A program made the position numbers and the translations under genes. From Streptomyces coacervatus (GTDB lineage: Bacteria > Actinomycetota > Actinomycetes > Streptomycetales > Streptomycetaceae), in contig NZ_JARHTP010000020.1 of the NCBI RefSeq assembly GCF_029223485.1, positions 186,001-250,000 of the forward strand: a stretch of DNA of 64,000 bases. The letters are read 5' to 3'. Shown piece by piece: positions 42,241-50,123 of this stretch (positions are counted from its first letter, which is position 1; each line of letters starts with the position of its first letter). The notes beneath the pieces are model-generated. The model saw only the letters and a program-made list of their open reading frames with translations, was not told the DNA's origin and searched no databases.

Positions 42241-42275
42241 TCGTGGCTGGTCGCGCAGTTCCCCGCGCCCCTTTG
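42241..42275. repeat. Dispersed Streptomyces repeat, reverse-complement copy of 1188-1214
   Basis: TCGTGGCTGGTCGCGCAGTT followed by CCCCGCGCCCCTTT. It lies between the XRE-TPR gene and the metal-permease gene and is translated only in spurious frames. Confidence 0.8.
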
Positions 42276-42363
42276 GGGGTGGCTGCCCACAGGCTCTTCT
42301 GGGGCCGTTCCGGAGTTGCCCACAGGTCCGGGCGGTTGGCTTTCCGGGGTGTCAGCAGGGCGA

Positions 42364-43359
42364 GTGGGACGGGCGGTGGGCGACGGGCTTCGGCTGGCCG
42401 GGCGTGGGCTTGTGTATGCCGTTCTCGGCGGGGTCGCGCTGATCGCCATCGCGACCGTCGTGTCCGTCCTCGGGCCCATGGTTGCGCTCGACCTCTACAC
42501 GCCGCCGGTGGCCGCCTGGTGGACCGTGTTCACGGCGATCGCCGTGCAGGGGATTCCGTTTCTGCTGCTCGGTACGGTCGTTTCGGCGGCCATCGGGGCC
42601 TTTGTGCCGGAGAGGGTGTTCCGCCGGCTTCTCCCCCGGAACCCGGCCCTTGCAGTGCCGGTGGCGGGGGTGGCGGGAGCCGTGCTGCCCGGGTGCGAGT
42701 GCGCGTCCGTGCCGGTGGCCGGGAGCCTGATGCGGCGCGGGGTCGCGCCCGCGGCCGCCCTTGCGTTTCTGCTGTCGGCTCCCGCGATCAACCCCGTGGT
42801 GCTGGTGGCCACTTCGATCGCCTTTCCCGGCCGGCCGGAGATGGTGCTCGGGCGGCTCGTCGCCTCCCTCGCGACGGCGGTGGTGATGGGCTGGCTGTGG
42901 GCGAGGTTCGGGCGGGACGAGTGGCTGCGGCTGCCCGAGCGGCATGCGCCCGCGGCTTTTGGGCTGCGCGCCTTCGGCGCCGGGCTCCAGCACGACTTCC
43001 TGCATGCCGGCGGCTTCCTCGTGCTCGGCGCGGCGGCCGCGGCGACCTTCAACATCGTCGTCCCGCGGTCCGTGCTGGACGTCTTCACCGGTTCGGCGTG
43101 GCTGTCGGTGCTGCTGCTCGCCGTCCTCGCCGTCGTGCTGTGCGTGTGCAGCGAGGCCGACGCGTTCGTCGCGGCGTCGCTCAGCGGCTTCCCGCCGACC
43201 GCGCGGCTGGCGTTCATGGTGGTGGGGCCGATGGTGGACCTGAAGCTGATCGCCTTGCAGGCGGGGACGTTCGGGCGGTCCTTCGCCGTGCGGTTCACCT
43301 CCGTGACCTGGGTGGTGGCCGTGGTGAGCAGCGTGCTGGCGGGGTGGTGGCTGCTGTGA
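42364..43359 (+). CDS. Permease of the COG0701 (DUF318) family, likely metal/metalloid exporter
   Basis: About 331 residues, eight TM helices in two halves. Each half has the family's cysteine-containing motif: GCECASVPVAGSLMRRG with PAINPVVLVAT, and VLCVCSEADAFVAASL with DLKLIALQAG. The family includes ArsP-type organoarsenical and putative Cu/Zn exporters; the actinobacterial form pairs with a TIGR03943-type partner, as here. The start is uncertain: GTG 42364 has AGGGCGA upstream; GTG 42349 and 42376 are alternatives. The stop overlaps the next start (GTGA). Confidence 0.85.
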   Translation: MGRAVGDGLRLAGRGLVYAVLGGVALIAIATVVSVLGPMVALDLYTPPVAAWWTVFTAIAVQGIPFLLLGTVVSAAIGAFVPERVFRRLLPRNPALAVPVAGVAGAVLPGCECASVPVAGSLMRRGVAPAAALAFLLSAPAINPVVLVATSIAFPGRPEMVLGRLVASLATAVVMGWLWARFGRDEWLRLPERHAPAAFGLRAFGAGLQHDFLHAGGFLVLGAAAAATFNIVVPRSVLDVFTGSAWLSVLLLAVLAVVLCVCSEADAFVAASLSGFPPTARLAFMVVGPMVDLKLIALQAGTFGRSFAVRFTSVTWVVAVVSSVLAGWWLL

Positions 43360-44081
43360 GGCGGTACGGCCCTGCCGCGCTGCTCCTGCTGACGGGCGGC
43401 GCGGTGCTGCGCATCACGCTCTTCGGCGACCTGTACCTGAGGTATGTGCAGCCGGCCCTGCGGCCGTATCTGATCGTCTCCGGTGCGGCACTGATGCTGC
43501 TGGGCCTGACGACGGGCCTGACGACAGCCGCCCACCATGATGGTCATGGTCATGGTCATGGTCATGGTCATGGCGTCGGCGGTCCCCGCGTCGCCTGGCT
43601 GCTCACCCTCCCCGCCCTCGCCCTGCTGCTCTTCCCGCCGCCCGCCCTGGGCTCCTACAGCGCCGGGCGGGACGCGGCGCAGCGGGCCGCGCAGGGCGTC
43701 GGAGCCTTCCCCGCGCTGCCGGCCGGGAATCCGGTCGAGCTGACCCTCGGCGAGTTCAGCTCCCGGGCGATGTACGACAGCGGACGGTCGCTGAAGGGCC
43801 GTACCGTCCGCATGACGGGCTTTGTGACGCACGGCGACGACGGCACCTGGTACCTCACCCGCCTCCAGGTCTCCTGCTGCGCCGCCGACGCCGGCACCGG
43901 CAAGGTGGAGATCCGCGGCACCGCAGCCGACGGGCCCTGGCCCGCCGACACCTGGCTGACCGTCACCGGCACCTGGCACCCCAAGGGCAGGCTGGGCACG
44001 GACGCGGCCTGGCCGCCGGTCCTCGACGCCACGTCGGCGAAGCAGGTGAAGCAGCCCGCGGATCCGTACGAGAAGCGGTAG
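43356..44081 (+). CDS. TIGR03943-type partner protein of the COG0701 permease
   Basis: 241 residues. Two N-terminal TM helices (AALLLLTGGAVLRITLFG, LIVSGAALMLLGLTTGL), a His-rich metal-binding loop of alternating His-Gly (HHDGHGHGHGHGHG), a third TM helix (LLTLPALALLLFPPPALG), then an OB-like exported domain (GRTVRMTGFVTHGD, LQVSCCAADAGTGKVEIRG) with a CC pair. It is translationally coupled to the permease. The His loop is encoded by five tandem GGTCAT units, so its length may vary between strains. Confidence 0.88.
   Translation: MRRYGPAALLLLTGGAVLRITLFGDLYLRYVQPALRPYLIVSGAALMLLGLTTGLTTAAHHDGHGHGHGHGHGVGGPRVAWLLTLPALALLLFPPPALGSYSAGRDAAQRAAQGVGAFPALPAGNPVELTLGEFSSRAMYDSGRSLKGRTVRMTGFVTHGDDGTWYLTRLQVSCCAADAGTGKVEIRGTAADGPWPADTWLTVTGTWHPKGRLGTDAAWPPVLDATSAKQVKQPADPYEKR
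43542..43571 (+). repeat. Five tandem GGTCAT hexamers encoding the His-Gly loop
   Basis: Perfect 6-bp microsatellite, five copies, in frame with the metal-binding loop; unit changes would add or remove Gly-His pairs without a frameshift. Confidence 0.9.
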
Positions 44082-44198
44082 TTCTTCTCGGCAGCCGGAC
44101 CGGTCCCGGCCGCCGGACGGCGTTTCGGCCCCGAGGGCAGGGGTAGTCGGGCAGCGCCCCAGATGCAGGCCCCGCTGCGATCGGAGGAGGCGGTGGCC

Positions 44199-44903
44199 GT
44201 GGATGCCGTCAAGGCCATCGACGTGATCGCCGAGGTGGTGCGCGATGCCCGGCCCGGGGAGATTCCCGCCCGGTTGTGCGCGGTGGCGGTGAAGCTGCTC
44301 CCGGTGGTCGGCGCGAGCGTGTCGCTGCGCTGCAACGGGATACCCGTCCGGCTCGGCGCGAGCAGCGCGGAGGCCTCGTATCTCGCGGAGGTCCAGGCCA
44401 CCCTCGGTGACGGGCCGTGGCGGTACGCCTCCCGGGCCGGCACCCCCGTGCTCGCCTGCGACCTGACGTCCGGCCGGGACGTGTACCGCTGGCCGATGTT
44501 CGCGCACCAGGTGACGGCCGCCGGAGTACAGGCCGTGTACTCGATGCCGCTGGGCGACGACTCGGTGACCGTGGGCACGCTCGACCTCTACCGCGACACG
44601 CCGGGCGAGCTGACCGAGCCGGAACTGCGCCGGGCACTGCTGGTGGCCGCCGTCATGACGCTGGCCCTCACGGCCCTGCCGCGGGAGGAGAACGGCAGCG
44701 GCGGTCGGGAGCCCTGGCTGGGCGGGCTGGCCACCGAACACGACGAGGTCTACCAGGCCATCGGCATGATCATGGCGCAGCTCGGCATCGACGCCGACGA
44801 GGCGGTGGCCCGCCTGCGCGCCCGCGCCTTCGCACAGGACCGCACCGCCCTGGAGGTGGCGCACGACGTGGTCTCACGCCGGGAGAGGCTGGACGTCGGC
44901 TGA
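44199..44903 (+). CDS. GAF-ANTAR transcription antitermination regulator
   Basis: 234 residues. GAF-like domain (~5-150, SLRCNGIPVRLGASSAEASYLAEVQ) followed by an ANTAR RNA-binding domain: DEVYQAIGMIMAQLGIDADEAVARLRARAFAQDRTALEVAHDVV. ANTAR domains bind paired hexaloop hairpins to relieve termination. The start GTG 44199 has GGAGGAGG 8 nt upstream; earlier ATG 44163 is possible but lacks a site. Confidence 0.9.
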   Translation: MDAVKAIDVIAEVVRDARPGEIPARLCAVAVKLLPVVGASVSLRCNGIPVRLGASSAEASYLAEVQATLGDGPWRYASRAGTPVLACDLTSGRDVYRWPMFAHQVTAAGVQAVYSMPLGDDSVTVGTLDLYRDTPGELTEPELRRALLVAAVMTLALTALPREENGSGGREPWLGGLATEHDEVYQAIGMIMAQLGIDADEAVARLRARAFAQDRTALEVAHDVVSRRERLDVG

Positions 44904-44944
44904 ACCACCCACGGATCCCCGTGATCTTCATGATCAGGGATCCC

Positions 44945-44956
44945 TATGATCGTGGC
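44945..44956 (+). promoter_or_regulatory. Leaderless promoter of the L7/L12-like gene
   Basis: TATGAT at 44945-44950 ends 6 nt before ATG 44957, a near-ideal -10 for a leaderless transcript; no Shine-Dalgarno is present. Confidence 0.6.
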
Positions 44957-45244
44957 ATGGACATACTGGGCTTTACCGTGGTCACCCTGGCCGTGCTCCT
45001 CGGCATCGGCAGCATCGAGAGCCGAATCTCCCGCGCGGAGAAGCGAACGGCCCGGGTCGAGCACAAACTCGACCTGATTCTGGACCACTTGGGGCTGCGC
45101 GAGCCGGAACCGTGGTCGGACGAGGTGGACGCACTGCTGCGGGACGGCAAGAAGATCCAGGCGATCAAGGCGTACCGGGAGGCTACGGGGGCGGGCCTGA
45201 GGGAGGCCAAGGAGGCCGTGGACAAGCTGGAGAAGCTCGGTTAG
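44957..45244 (+). CDS. Membrane-anchored protein with ribosomal L7/L12 C-terminal-like domain
   Basis: 95 residues. One N-terminal TM helix (MDILGFTVVTLAVLLGIGSI), a short coiled segment (SRAEKRTARVEHKLDLILDHLG), then the L7/L12 C-terminal fold signature KKIQAIKAYREATGAGLREAKEAVDKLEKL. Such proteins occur widely in Streptomyces; in L7/L12 this domain recruits translation factors, but its role at the membrane is unknown. Converges on the lipoprotein gene with a 16-nt gap. Confidence 0.85.
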   Translation: MDILGFTVVTLAVLLGIGSIESRISRAEKRTARVEHKLDLILDHLGLREPEPWSDEVDALLRDGKKIQAIKAYREATGAGLREAKEAVDKLEKLG

Positions 45245-45260
45245 ACGCCGGTCACGCCGA

Positions 45261-46064
45261 TCAGACCCGCACCCGCGCCTGCTTCCGCACATCGGTCAAC
45301 CGCTGCACACCCGCCTGTACGCACGCCTTCGTCGCGTTGGCGGACACGTCGCCCGGGCCGCCCTGGGTGAGGGCGATCGTGTCGTCGCCGACCCGGACCA
45401 CGGCGACGTCGAGGGTGAGCACGGTCTGCTCGACGCCCGCCGTCGTGGTGGTGAACGTGACCCGCAGCCCCTGCCGGGCGTCCCCGGCGACCGGCAGCTC
45501 GGCCTCGCCGACCCGGACCCCCTGAACGGTGCCGCGCCCGGTCACCGCCGTGAACTTGCCGCACGTCTGCGGCAGCGTCTTCATCCACGTCAGCGTCCGG
45601 TCCACGTCCGCGGGCTTCAGCGACAGCACCTGATAACGCAACTGCGTCTGGTCCATGGCGTCGTCGAGCCCGGTCACCACCCGAGTCCCGGTTTCCGCGC
45701 CGAACAGGTCGTCGGCGTACAGCGCGTCGAGGAGCTTGCGGCATTCGGGCAGGTCGGCATGGGCCTTGAGCACCCCGTCCCGCCAGGTCGCGGCCCCCTG
45801 CGTCGGCGCCCACGGCGCCCCCAGATCCCCCTGGGTCAGCAGCGCGGCCTGGGCCTGCGCCTCGGTGAGAGGAGGGGGCGGGGCAGGGGTGGTCGCCGAA
45901 GGCTTCGCACTGCGCGCGGCTTTGTGCCCAGCGCTGTGCTCGGCAGTGCGCGAAGCCTTCGCCGCCTGCCCCTGCAGAGGCGCACCGACACACGCACTGA
46001 CGCTCACCAGGGCTCCCGCGGACATCGCGGCGGCGACGAGGGCACGGGACGGGGTGCGGGTCAT
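45261..46064 (-). CDS. Putative lipoprotein of unknown function
   Basis: 267 residues. Type II signal peptide with lipobox VSAC (ALVSVSACVGAP) near residue 25, then a His/Ala/Ser-rich linker and a globular domain with TEAQAQAALLTQGDLGAPW and AELPVAGDARQGLRVTFTTTTAG, ending in DVRKQARVRV. The pattern resembles the PknH-sensor-like extracellular domains, but I am not certain. Start ATG 46064 has AGGAGG upstream; the frame is open 22 codons earlier. Confidence 0.75.
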   Translation of the reverse strand: MTRTPSRALVAAAMSAGALVSVSACVGAPLQGQAAKASRTAEHSAGHKAARSAKPSATTPAPPPPLTEAQAQAALLTQGDLGAPWAPTQGAATWRDGVLKAHADLPECRKLLDALYADDLFGAETGTRVVTGLDDAMDQTQLRYQVLSLKPADVDRTLTWMKTLPQTCGKFTAVTGRGTVQGVRVGEAELPVAGDARQGLRVTFTTTTAGVEQTVLTLDVAVVRVGDDTIALTQGGPGDVSANATKACVQAGVQRLTDVRKQARVRV

Positions 46065-46151
46065 CGGGATCCTCCTGGCCACCTCAAGACCGGTTACGTC
46101 TCCAAGGGACCACCGCACACGACACCCCACCAGCGCGCCGGGCCGTCCGGG

Positions 46152-46976
46152 TTACGCCGACACCGCCGTCCCCGCCGCCTCGAACGTCCTGCCGTTGCAC
46201 GGGACGCCGACGCCCAGCCAGGTGAAGGGCGTGCCGTGCGCGGTGTTCGGGTCGGCGGCGTCCATGAGCTGGAAGTGGACATGGGGCTCGGTGCTGTTGC
46301 CGGAGTTGCCGCACCGGCCGAGGAGCTGCCCGGTATGCACCTGGTCACCCGGGCGGACGGCGAGCGAACCACGCTTCAGATGGGCGTAGAGCGCATACGT
46401 ACCGTCGCCCAGGTCGAGGATCACATGGTTGCCGATCACCCGCCGGGCACCGCCCAGCGAGCGGACGACGCTCTCGACGAGGAAGAAGTAGAGCAGCGCG
46501 AGCCAGGACGTGCGGCTGAGGTGGTCGCGCTGACGGTCCTCCGCAACGACGACGGTGGCATCGGCGACGGCGAGCACCTCCGCACCGAAGGCCGGGAAGG
46601 CCTCGCAGCGCCGGGCCAGGGGCCACCAGCCGAAACCCGGCCGGGTGCCATCGGCCGGTTCCGCCACGATGTCGATGGCGTACTTCTGACCGTAGGCCCG
46701 CGTGCCATGGCTGGGGACCTTGCTCGCCGGGCTGTTCAACGCCTTCCACCGGCCGGTGACCGGCACGGCGACCTCCACGGCTGCGGCCTCGGAGCCGGTC
46801 ACCGGGTGCTCCTCGGCGTCGGCCGCCCGGCGGTTCACGCCGAAGCCGATCAGCACCCACAGGCCGAGCGGGATCCACGTCCACACGTACGGGAAGTCGA
46901 CGAAGTAGCTCGCGACGAGCATCACCAGGTAGACCAACAGGCTTACCCGGGCAGCCAAGTTGAAGAATTTGTGCAT
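46152..46976 (-). CDS. Membrane-anchored M23 family metallopeptidase
   Basis: 274 residues. Two N-terminal TM helices (VSLLVYLVMLVASYFVDF, WTWIPLGLWVLIGFGV) and an extracytoplasmic LytM-like domain: SHGTRAYGQKYAIDI (HxxxD zinc motif region), NHVILDLGDGTYALYAHL, VHTGQLLGRCGNSGNSTEPHV with catalytic HVHF. M23 enzymes cut peptidoglycan cross-bridges. An insert (DRQRDHLSRTSWLALLYFFLV) adds a hydrophobic stretch between metal motifs. It follows the ArsR-like gene by 30 nt, so the two probably form an operon. Confidence 0.88.
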   Translation of the reverse strand: MHKFFNLAARVSLLVYLVMLVASYFVDFPYVWTWIPLGLWVLIGFGVNRRAADAEEHPVTGSEAAAVEVAVPVTGRWKALNSPASKVPSHGTRAYGQKYAIDIVAEPADGTRPGFGWWPLARRCEAFPAFGAEVLAVADATVVVAEDRQRDHLSRTSWLALLYFFLVESVVRSLGGARRVIGNHVILDLGDGTYALYAHLKRGSLAVRPGDQVHTGQLLGRCGNSGNSTEPHVHFQLMDAADPNTAHGTPFTWLGVGVPCNGRTFEAAGTAVSA

Positions 46977-47006
46977 GTCGTTCCCCCTTGAGTCGGCCGG
47001 GCGGGG

Positions 47007-47525
47007 TCAGCGCCCGGCGGCAGTCAGCATCACCAGCAGCGGTACGACGCGGTCGGCCGGCACCTCGTAGCGCCCGCGGGCGGCCGTGTGCAGCCAGCCG
47101 GCGGCGGTCAGCTGCCGCAGATGGTGGTAGATCTGGCCGGTGGTGCCCGTGCCGTCGAGCTCGGTGAGCTCGGCGGCGGTGCAGCGGCCACCGAGGACCT
47201 CGCGCAGCAGCCGTAGCCGTACGGGCTGGCCGAGCGCCGCGAACGACTCGGCCGCGTCCGCCCAGTCACCGTCCAGCACGGTGTCCGTGACCAGGCCGTA
47301 CTGCCATTCGTAGCGCTTCCCGGTCGGCGTCCTGACGGCACCGGTGAACAGCACCCCGCCGTTGTCGGCACCCAGCTCGGCGAGCTGGTCCTTGAGGCCG
47401 TGCAGGGCCCACAGGTCGTCGCCGGGCTCCCGCTCCGGCGCGGGCGCGGGACGCGGTCGGTCGGCTGCCTGTTCCAGCGCGGCCAGCCGACGCTCCAGAT
47501 CGACGACGCGCTGTTCGAGATCCAT
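47007..47525 (-). CDS. ArsR-type winged-helix regulator with N-terminal coiled coil
   Basis: 172 residues. Coiled coil (~1-22, EQRVVDLERRLAALEQAA), a middle domain (GVLFTGAVRTPTGKRYEWQYG) and a C-terminal ArsR-type winged helix (FAALGQPVRLRLLREVLGGRCTAAELTELDGTGTTGQIYHHLRQL). A TACGTA dyad lies 10 nt upstream of its start, suggesting autoregulation. Upstream of and co-oriented with the M23 peptidase. Confidence 0.85.
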   Translation of the reverse strand: MDLEQRVVDLERRLAALEQAADRPRPAPAPEREPGDDLWALHGLKDQLAELGADNGGVLFTGAVRTPTGKRYEWQYGLVTDTVLDGDWADAAESFAALGQPVRLRLLREVLGGRCTAAELTELDGTGTTGQIYHHLRQLTAAGWLHTAARGRYEVPADRVVPLLVMLTAAGR

Positions 47526-47535
47526 GCTCAGAGAT

Positions 47536-47549
47536 TACGTAGTTACGTA
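47536..47549. promoter_or_regulatory. TACGTA-N2-TACGTA operator before the ArsR-like gene
   Basis: Two TACGTA palindromes separated by GT form a 14-bp symmetric site 10 nt before the start codon, in the AT-rich stretch GATTACGTAGTTACGTATTT. It is a probable autorepressor site for the winged-helix protein. Confidence 0.65.
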
Positions 47550-47627
47550 TTTTCTGGCAAGAGGGCGGCGAGGAGGCCGCCGTAAAACCCGTCGCACCCA
47601 TCCCCACCCCCGCGCTACCGTCCCCCC

Positions 47628-47684
47628 ATGCAGCGCGCCCACTCGTTCCTCACGACGACGCCGGAGAGTGTCCCGGCGCGCTGA
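47628..47684 (+). CDS. Threonine leader peptide of the thrS attenuator
   Basis: 18 residues, MQRAHSFLTTTPESVPAR, with three consecutive ACG Thr codons at 47652-47660. TACCGT at 47615-47620 lies 7 nt before ATG 47628, so the leader peptide is probably leaderless, as in other actinobacterial attenuators. Hairpins described in the next entry start exactly at the Thr codons. When charged tRNA-Thr is scarce the ribosome should stall here and allow read-through into thrS. Confidence 0.8.
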   Translation: MQRAHSFLTTTPESVPAR

Positions 47685-47738
47685 TCCATGGACTGGATGT
47701 CCGAAGCCCCGGGGCGAGTGCCCCGGGGCTTTGTCGTT
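47659..47738 (+). promoter_or_regulatory. Ribosome-mediated attenuator with 1:2, 2:3 and 3:4 pairings
   Basis: Segment 1 CGCCGG (47659-47664) pairs with segment 2 CCGGCG (47673-47678). Segment 2 (CCCGG, 47672-47676) can instead pair with CCGGG (47709-47713) in segment 3. Segment 3, AGCCCCGGGGC (47705-47715), pairs with segment 4, GCCCCGGGGCT (47720-47730), around GAGT, followed by TTTGTCGTT, a terminator. Stalling at the Thr codons covers segment 1 and favours the 2:3 antiterminator. A small ATCCA/TGGAT hairpin lies between. Confidence 0.8.
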
Positions 47739-47780
47739 CCCGATCGGGTCGCTCGCCCGTCACCGCGAGGAGAGAGACCG

Positions 47781-49013
47781 ATGAACGAGACCATGCACGA
47801 CCACCGTCGGCTCGGCCGTGAGCTGGAGTTGTTCGACACCGATCCGCTGATGGGGGCAGGGCTGCCGTACTGGCTGCCCGACGGTGCGATCGTGCGGCAC
47901 GCCCTGGAGGAGTACGTCCGGGAGCAGGAACGCGCGGCCGGCTACCGGCATGTGTACTCGCCCGTCCTCGGCAAGCGTGAGCTGTACGAGATCTCGGGCC
48001 ACTGGTCCCACTACAGCGACGACATGTTCCCGCCGATGGAGCTGGGCGGCGAACAGGTCGTCATGCGGCCCAGTCTCTGTCCCCATCACGCCCTCATCTA
48101 CCGGTCCCGGTCGCACAGCTACCGCGAACTACCGCTCCGTATCGCCGAGTTGGGCGGCATGTACCGGTCCGAGCCGTCGGGGGTGCTGGGCGGGCTGACC
48201 CGCGTACGGTCCATCCAGCTCAACGATGCCCATATCTTCTGCACCCTGGAACAGGCGGTGGACGAGGCACGCAGCGCGCTCGAACTGATCGGCCGCGCCT
48301 ACGCCGACCTCGGCATCCGCGCGGCCCGTCACCGCCTGTCCCTGCCTGGGGAGGGCGGCAAGTACGTCGCCGACCCGGAGCTGTGGGAGCGGGCCACCGG
48401 GCTGCTGGAGGAGGTGCTGGCGGGGGCCGGTGTCGAGTACGACGCCGTGCCGGGCGAGGCCGCCTTCTACGGGCCCAAGATCGACGTCCAGGTCGTCGAC
48501 CCGGCCGGCCGCGAAGCCACCCTCTCCACCGTCCAGATCGACTTCCACCAGCCCGAACGCTTCGACCTGCACTACATCGGCGCCGACGGGGCGAAACACC
48601 GGCCGGTCATGGTCCACCGCAGCATCATCGGCAGCGTGGAGCGGGCGGTGGCGCAGCTGATCGAGGAGCACGGCGGCGCCTTCCCGGCGTGGCTCGCGCC
48701 CGTCCAGCTCGTCGTGCTGCCGGTGTCGGGGGCCCAGGAGGAGCAGGCGTACGACGTCGTACGGCGGGCCGTGGCACGCGGGCTGCGCGCGGAGGTCGCC
48801 GGTGCCGGGCAGGGCAGCCTCGGCGCCCGCATCCGGGCGGCGCGCCTGGTGCCGTACCAGGCGGTGATCGGCGAACGGGAGGCCGAGGGCGGCCTCGCGG
48901 CCGTACGGCTGCGGGACGGGCGCCGCCCGGAACCCGTACCGACCGCGGAGCTGCTCGACCGCATCGCGGGCCGGGTCGCGGCACGTGGCCCTGAACTCTG
49001 GGCGGATGCGTGA
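47781..49013 (+). CDS. thrS: Short threonyl-tRNA synthetase without TGS and editing domains
   Basis: 410 residues, against ~640-660 for standard ThrRS. It starts at the class II catalytic core. Zinc ligands are intact: MRPSLCPHH (Cys), NDAHIFC (His) and HRSIIGS (His). FYGPKIDVQVVD, motif 3 (SVERAVAQLIEEHGGAFPAW) and a C-terminal anticodon-binding domain (VQLVVLPVS...ERLARR-like end) follow. The TGS and SAD editing domains are absent, so Ser-tRNA-Thr could not be cleared in cis. Probably a second, threonine-starvation-induced ThrRS. GAGGAGAG precedes ATG 47781. Confidence 0.92.
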   Translation: MNETMHDHRRLGRELELFDTDPLMGAGLPYWLPDGAIVRHALEEYVREQERAAGYRHVYSPVLGKRELYEISGHWSHYSDDMFPPMELGGEQVVMRPSLCPHHALIYRSRSHSYRELPLRIAELGGMYRSEPSGVLGGLTRVRSIQLNDAHIFCTLEQAVDEARSALELIGRAYADLGIRAARHRLSLPGEGGKYVADPELWERATGLLEEVLAGAGVEYDAVPGEAAFYGPKIDVQVVDPAGREATLSTVQIDFHQPERFDLHYIGADGAKHRPVMVHRSIIGSVERAVAQLIEEHGGAFPAWLAPVQLVVLPVSGAQEEQAYDVVRRAVARGLRAEVAGAGQGSLGARIRAARLVPYQAVIGEREAEGGLAAVRLRDGRRPEPVPTAELLDRIAGRVAARGPELWADA

Positions 49014-49121
49014 CGCCACGGCCGGGATCCGGACGGCCGCGCGGCCCGGGCGAGGTACGTGCCGCCGAAGCCTGCGCTGCTGCGTAAGGTCACTCCTGAA
49101 CAGCCGTGAAAGGAGCCCGCC

Positions 49122-50084
49122 ATGACCGGTCAGCCCATCCCCGTGATCATCGACTGCGACACGGGTGTCGACGACGCCCTGGCGCTGCTGTTCGCCGTAC
49201 GGCACCCGGGGCTGGACCTGCGGGCGGTGACGTGCGTGGCCGGGAACACGGACGTCGACGGCGTCGTCCGCAACACCCTGACCGTGCTGGAGGCGGCGGG
49301 CGCCGGGGACATCCCGGTCGGCCGGGGAGCCGAGCGCCCGCTGATCGAACCGGCGCGCTCGGCGCGGCATGTGCACGGCTTGGACGGCATGGGCGACCTC
49401 GGTCTGCCCGCACCCAACCGCAACCCCGCCGACGTGGACGCGGTCACCCTGCTGCGCCGCGAGATCCTCGCCTCCCCGCGCCCGGTCACCCTGATCCCCA
49501 CCGCGCCCCTGACGAACATCGCCCTGCTGCTGCGCACCCACCCCGAAGTCACCCGCAACATCGAGCGGATCGTCTTCATGGGCGGAGCGGTGGCCACCGG
49601 GAACGCCACGCCCGTCGCCGAGTTCAACGTCTGGCACGACCCGGAGGCGGCCGCGGTCCTGCTCACCGCAGGAGTGCCGATCACGATGTACGGCCTCGAC
49701 GTGTTCCAGCGGGTCGTCGTGCCGGGAGCGGACGTACGACGGCTGCAGGCGAGCGCGGAACCGGGCGCCCGGCTCGCCGGCCGGCTGCTCGCCCACCGTC
49801 CGGCCGCGCCCGACCCCGACGGCGACGACCCGGCCGGCGGCCTCGGCGACGCGGGCGCGGTCTGCGCGGTGGCCGACCCGGCGGGCCTGACCACCCAACG
49901 CCTCCCCGTCGAGGTATCCCTGGCCCCCGGCCCCTCCCGCGGCCAGACCATCGTCGACCGCCGCCCCCGCCCGGGCGAGTCCGAGATCCACGAAGGCGCA
50001 CGCGAACAGGCCCTGGTGGACGTGGGGTTGGACGTGGACGTGGAGCGCTACGTGAAGCTGTGGCTGGCGACGGTCGAGGGCTAG
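49122..50084 (+). CDS. Nucleoside hydrolase (inosine/uridine-preferring family)
   Basis: 320 residues. N-terminal Asp cluster IIDCDTGVDDALALLF binds Ca2+ and ribose; TLIPTAPLTNIALLL, IVFMGGAVATGNATPVAEFNVWHDPEAAAVLL and a C-terminal active-site Asp region complete the family pattern. It hydrolyses the N-glycosidic bond of ribonucleosides for base salvage. AAAGGAG precedes ATG 49122. Confidence 0.94.
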   Translation: MTGQPIPVIIDCDTGVDDALALLFAVRHPGLDLRAVTCVAGNTDVDGVVRNTLTVLEAAGAGDIPVGRGAERPLIEPARSARHVHGLDGMGDLGLPAPNRNPADVDAVTLLRREILASPRPVTLIPTAPLTNIALLLRTHPEVTRNIERIVFMGGAVATGNATPVAEFNVWHDPEAAAVLLTAGVPITMYGLDVFQRVVVPGADVRRLQASAEPGARLAGRLLAHRPAAPDPDGDDPAGGLGDAGAVCAVADPAGLTTQRLPVEVSLAPGPSRGQTIVDRRPRPGESEIHEGAREQALVDVGLDVDVERYVKLWLATVEG

Positions 50085-50123
50085 GCAGTCGGCCGTACCG
50101 TCGCCCGCCGCGCCGTCAGGCTC

